Below, piece by piece: positions 55,415 through 57,962 of a DNA stretch of 57,962 nucleotides; the stretch's first letter is position 1; every line of letters starts with the position of its first letter. The DNA comes from Ilumatobacter nonamiensis YM16-303 (GTDB lineage Bacteria; Actinomycetota; Acidimicrobiia; Acidimicrobiales; Ilumatobacteraceae). A program made the translations under genes and the position numbers. The notes under the pieces were generated by a model, which saw only the letters and a list, made by a program, of their open reading frames with translations, was not told where the DNA came from and did not search any database. The stretch spans positions 1 through 57,962 of the forward strand of contig NZ_BAOL01000173.1 of NCBI RefSeq assembly GCF_000350145.1. The letters are read 5' to 3'.

Positions 55415-55879
55415 ATGACCACGAAGGTGCAACGCCAGTCCGTGATCGTCCGGATCGTCGGCGAGCAGGAAGTGACCAGCCAACCCGAGCTGATCGAACT
55501 GCTCGGCGCGCAGGGGATCGAGGCCACGCAGGCGACCGTGTCGCGTGACCTCGACGACATCGGCGCGGTGAAGGTCCGCGTCGCAAGCGGCAACACGGTC
55601 TACGCGATCCCCCAGTTCGAGCCCGACCGGTTCGCGCCGCTCGACCAACTCCGCAGGGTGATGGGGGAGTGGGTCGCCGAAGTTGCGCTCTCCGGCAACA
55701 TCGTCGTGCTGCGGACGCCACCCGGATGTGCACACGTCGTGGCATCAGCTCTCGACCGCAGCCGGATCGAGGGAATGATCGGCACCGTTGCCGGCGACGA
55801 CACGCTGATGTGTGTCGCCGACCAACCAGACGGTTCGGTCCTCGCCGACAAGCTCCGCCAACTCGCAGGAATGAACTGA
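55415..55879 (+). CDS. argR: Arginine repressor ArgR
   Basis: ArgR (154 aa). The winged helix-turn-helix reads SQPELIELLGAQGIEATQATVSRDLDDIGAVKV and the C-terminal hexamer domain has the arginine-binding stretch GTVAGDDTLMCVA. It should repress this cluster, and a matching site lies before argC. ATG 55415 follows argD after 7 bases; argH follows after 10 bases. Confidence 0.96.
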   Translation: MTTKVQRQSVIVRIVGEQEVTSQPELIELLGAQGIEATQATVSRDLDDIGAVKVRVASGNTVYAIPQFEPDRFAPLDQLRRVMGEWVAEVALSGNIVVLRTPPGCAHVVASALDRSRIEGMIGTVAGDDTLMCVADQPDGSVLADKLRQLAGMN

Positions 55880-55889
55880 CAAGGAACCC

Positions 55890-57341
55890 ATGGATCTCGA
55901 CGACAAGCACGAATTCGCGCGCGACGGGGAGCTGCCCGCCAAGGCTCAGACGCTCTGGCACGGCCGCTTCACCGGCGGGCCGTCGGAGTCGTTGCTCGCC
56001 TACACCGTCAGCCTCCCGTACGACCAGCGAATGTGGCGTGACGACATCGCCGGGTCGAAGGCGCACGTGCGGGGTCTGGCGCGAGTGGGTCTCCTGAGCG
56101 ACGACGAACGCAACGATGTGCTCGATGCGCTCGACGCGGTCGGCGTCGAGATGGAGACCGCGACGTTCGCGTTTGCGCCGTCCGACGAGGACATCCACAC
56201 CGCGATCGAGCGGCGGGTCACCGAACTGGCCGGCCCGGCGGGCGGCAAGCTGCACACCGCGCGGTCGCGCAACGATCAGGTCGCGACCGACCTGCGCCTC
56301 TGGTGCAAGCGCGAGCTGCGTGATGTTGCGGCGCGTCTCGTCGAGATGCAGCAGGCGCTGCTCGAGCAGGCGATCGAAGCCGGCGACGCGTACCTGCCGG
56401 GATACACCCACCTGCAGAGGGCCCAGCCGGTGCTCTTGGCGCATCACCTGCTTGCGCACGGTTGGGCGCTCGGGCGGGACGTGAGCCGGTTGCTCGACAC
56501 GATCGATCGGCTCGACGTGTCCCCGCTCGGCGCGGGGGCGCTCGCCGGATCGTCACTCCCGATCGATCCGGTGGGCAACGCGGCGGACCTCGGTTTCGCG
56601 AAGGCGTTCGAGAACAGCCTCGACGCGGTCAGTGACCGGGACTTCGTCGCCGAGGCCGTGTTCGACCTCGCGATGGTCGGGCTGCACCTGTCGCGGATCG
56701 GCGAGGAGTGGGTGCTGTGGACGTCGGCGGAGTTCGGGTTCGCCCGTCTCGACGATGGGTACGCGACGGGTTCGTCGATGCTGCCGCAGAAGAAGAACCC
56801 CGACATCGCCGAGCTCGCCCGCGGCAAGAGCGGCCGCCTGATCGGCAACCTCACCGGGCTGCTCACCACGTTGAAGGGTCTCCCGATGGCCTACAACCGG
56901 GACCTGCAGGAGGACAAGGAGCCATTGTTCGATTCGGTCGAGCAGGTCACCCTCGCGGTGGCCGCCCTGACCGGCATGATCGCGACCGCGACCTTCGACA
57001 CCGACCGGATGGAGGAAGCCGCCGACGAGGAGACGATGGCCGCGACCGACCTGGCCGAGTATCTGGTCCGGAACGGGATGCCGTTCCGTGACGCTCACGC
57101 GGTCGTCGGCGCTCATGTGCAGGAGTGCCTGGCCGGCAAGGGTTCGCTGGCCGAACTCGTGGCCGCCGACCCGCTGTTGGGTGCCGACGGCGCGGCGCTC
57201 GTTCGACCAGGCGTCGGCGTGAAGATGCGCTCCAGTCGTGGCGCCGCGGGGCCGGACGCACGCGGTGAACAGGTCGACGCCTACCGCGCGATGCTGGTCG
57301 ACGAGGCCGAGGCGATCCAGTTGGTCACGACCACGACGTGA
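55890..57341 (+). CDS. argH: Argininosuccinate lyase
   Basis: ArgH (483 aa), last step of arginine synthesis. Core motifs are DEDIHTAIERR, HTARSRNDQVATD, YTHLQRAQPVLLAHHLLAH and the signature GSSMLPQKKNPD. The N-terminal 25 residues extend a little beyond typical enzymes, which usually open at LWHGRFTGGP. argG, which usually precedes argH, is absent. Its stop overlaps the glycosylase gene by 4 bases. Confidence 0.96.
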   Translation: MDLDDKHEFARDGELPAKAQTLWHGRFTGGPSESLLAYTVSLPYDQRMWRDDIAGSKAHVRGLARVGLLSDDERNDVLDALDAVGVEMETATFAFAPSDEDIHTAIERRVTELAGPAGGKLHTARSRNDQVATDLRLWCKRELRDVAARLVEMQQALLEQAIEAGDAYLPGYTHLQRAQPVLLAHHLLAHGWALGRDVSRLLDTIDRLDVSPLGAGALAGSSLPIDPVGNAADLGFAKAFENSLDAVSDRDFVAEAVFDLAMVGLHLSRIGEEWVLWTSAEFGFARLDDGYATGSSMLPQKKNPDIAELARGKSGRLIGNLTGLLTTLKGLPMAYNRDLQEDKEPLFDSVEQVTLAVAALTGMIATATFDTDRMEEAADEETMAATDLAEYLVRNGMPFRDAHAVVGAHVQECLAGKGSLAELVAADPLLGADGAALVRPGVGVKMRSSRGAAGPDARGEQVDAYRAMLVDEAEAIQLVTTTT

Positions 57342-57895
57342 GTCCGGTCGAGCGCGACTGGTTCGAGCGGGACGCCCTGGCGGTCGCTCCCGACCTGTTG
57401 AACAAGTTGCTCCGTGTGGGCTCTGGTCACGGTGTCGTGTCCGGTCGGATCGTCGAGACCGAGGCCTACCTGCCCGACGATCCGGCAAGTCACTCGTTCC
57501 GCGGCCCGACCGAACGGAATCGGGTGATGTTCGGTGCGCCGGGACGGCTGTACGTCTATCTCAGCTACGGAATCCATCGCTGCGCGAACGTCGTGACCGG
57601 TCCCGAGGGGAGTGGGCAGGCGGTGTTGATCCGCGCGGTCGTCCCCGTCGACGGGATCGACACGATGCGCGAGCGTCGTGTCCGGTCGGACGCCGAGCTG
57701 GCGAATGGTCCGGGGAAGCTGTGCCAGGCGCTCGGGATCGACCTCGCCGACAACGGCGTCGATCTGGTCGGCGGCGACCGCGTGACGATCGCCGACGACG
57801 GACTGCCACCACCGGTCGATCCGTTGACCGGCCCACGCATCGGAATCAGCAAGGCGGTCGATCGTCCATGGCGGTTCCGCGTCCCCGCGTGCTGA
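57338..57895 (+). CDS. 3-methyladenine DNA glycosylase, AAG/Mpg family
   Basis: A 185-residue glycosylase of the AAG (Mpg) fold, which removes alkylated purines. SGRIVETEAYLPDDPASHSFRG carries the catalytic Glu, and RNRVMFGAPGRLYVYLSYGIHRCANVV and NGPGKLCQALGI are conserved. GTG overlaps the argH stop. A gene of this type also follows argH in other actinobacteria. Confidence 0.94.
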   Translation: MSPVERDWFERDALAVAPDLLNKLLRVGSGHGVVSGRIVETEAYLPDDPASHSFRGPTERNRVMFGAPGRLYVYLSYGIHRCANVVTGPEGSGQAVLIRAVVPVDGIDTMRERRVRSDAELANGPGKLCQALGIDLADNGVDLVGGDRVTIADDGLPPPVDPLTGPRIGISKAVDRPWRFRVPAC

Positions 57896-57902
57896 CGTTC
57901 GT

Positions 57903-57962
57903 GTGACCGAATCCGACGCCGGACGCGCTTTCGGTTCCACGAACTCGACGGGCGGGCGGGTG
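57903..57962 (+). CDS. Possible start of a further gene (cut by window edge)
   Basis: A GTG at 57903 opens a frame that stays open to the window end (VTESDAGRAFGSTNS...). Twenty codons are too few to identify. It is placed only because a coding start close after the glycosylase gene would fit the spacing seen elsewhere. Confidence 0.25.
   Translation, partial: MTESDAGRAFGSTNSTGGRV

Overview
The window is a dense, high-GC stretch (roughly 65-70% GC by eye) of core chromosome with very short intergenic gaps and many 4-base ATGA/GTGA start-stop overlaps. The gene content is actinobacterial: an mIHF-type integration host factor between pyrD and gmk, a DUF1844 gene beside infC, a PriA that has lost its ATPase motifs, HelD, PdxST next to ruvCAB, and secDF-apt-rel. 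The order matches several Mycobacterium tuberculosis blocks joined together, but the losses (no pyrF after carB; no argJ, argF or argG in the arg cluster) and the tandem AI-2E protein point to a deep-branching relative. An acidimicrobial (Ilumatobacter-like) organism is my best guess; that is inference, not a database result.

Layout. 3-1930: end of a DUF3048 protein, then pdxST (PLP synthase). 1943-7556: yebC, a Bcp-like peroxiredoxin, ruvCAB (Holliday junction processing), queA and tgt (queuosine tRNA modification). 7571-16605: yajC-secD-secF (Sec accessory), apt, rel (ppGpp), hisS, aspS. 16654-18854 (minus): two paralogous 62-residue acidic lipoproteins and a D-aminoacylase-type amidohydrolase. 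18992-27291: pyrR-pyrB-pyrC-carA-carB-pyrD. 27296-32782: mihF, gmk, rpoZ, coaBC, metK, priA. 32804-37862: an alpha/beta hydrolase, a double AI-2E permease and a HelD-type RNA polymerase motor. 37869-43517: RsmC-like methyltransferase, def, fmt, rsmB, mogA-like gene, hisG, a cold-shock-like protein, an alkyltransferase-like protein and DUF1844. 43739-46678: infC-rpmI-rplT, an intrinsic terminator, TsnR-like rRNA methyltransferase, YbaK-type protein, glyoxalase. 46679-52185: a SurE-type lipoprotein, pheST, an ACT protein, AlgH. 52299-57895: argC-argB-argD-argR-argH and an Mpg-type DNA glycosylase.

Regulation visible in the sequence. At least 17 transcription units have a TANNNT -10 hexamer that, in 16 of them, ends 6-10 bases before the start codon with no Shine-Dalgarno, so leaderless transcription appears to be the default. 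The exceptions stand out. pyrR has a leader carrying a hairpin that matches the PyrR-binding loop. pheS begins with TTG behind a leaderless 12-codon ORF and a hairpin that covers its ribosome site. infC appears to begin with ATA, six bases after an in-frame mini-ORF. argC has a paired CATGCAG repeat around its -10, fitting ArgR control by the argR gene of the same cluster.

The most unusual non-coding structure is a set of long near-perfect palindromes placed at or just after stop codons: 14-1-14 after aspS, 13-1-13 between pyrR and pyrB, 15-1-15 overlapping the stop of the TsnR-like gene, a 13-13-13 hairpin plus direct repeat after carB, and a 20-12-20 hairpin after queA. I found no CRISPR array, tRNA, rRNA, insertion sequence or phage gene.
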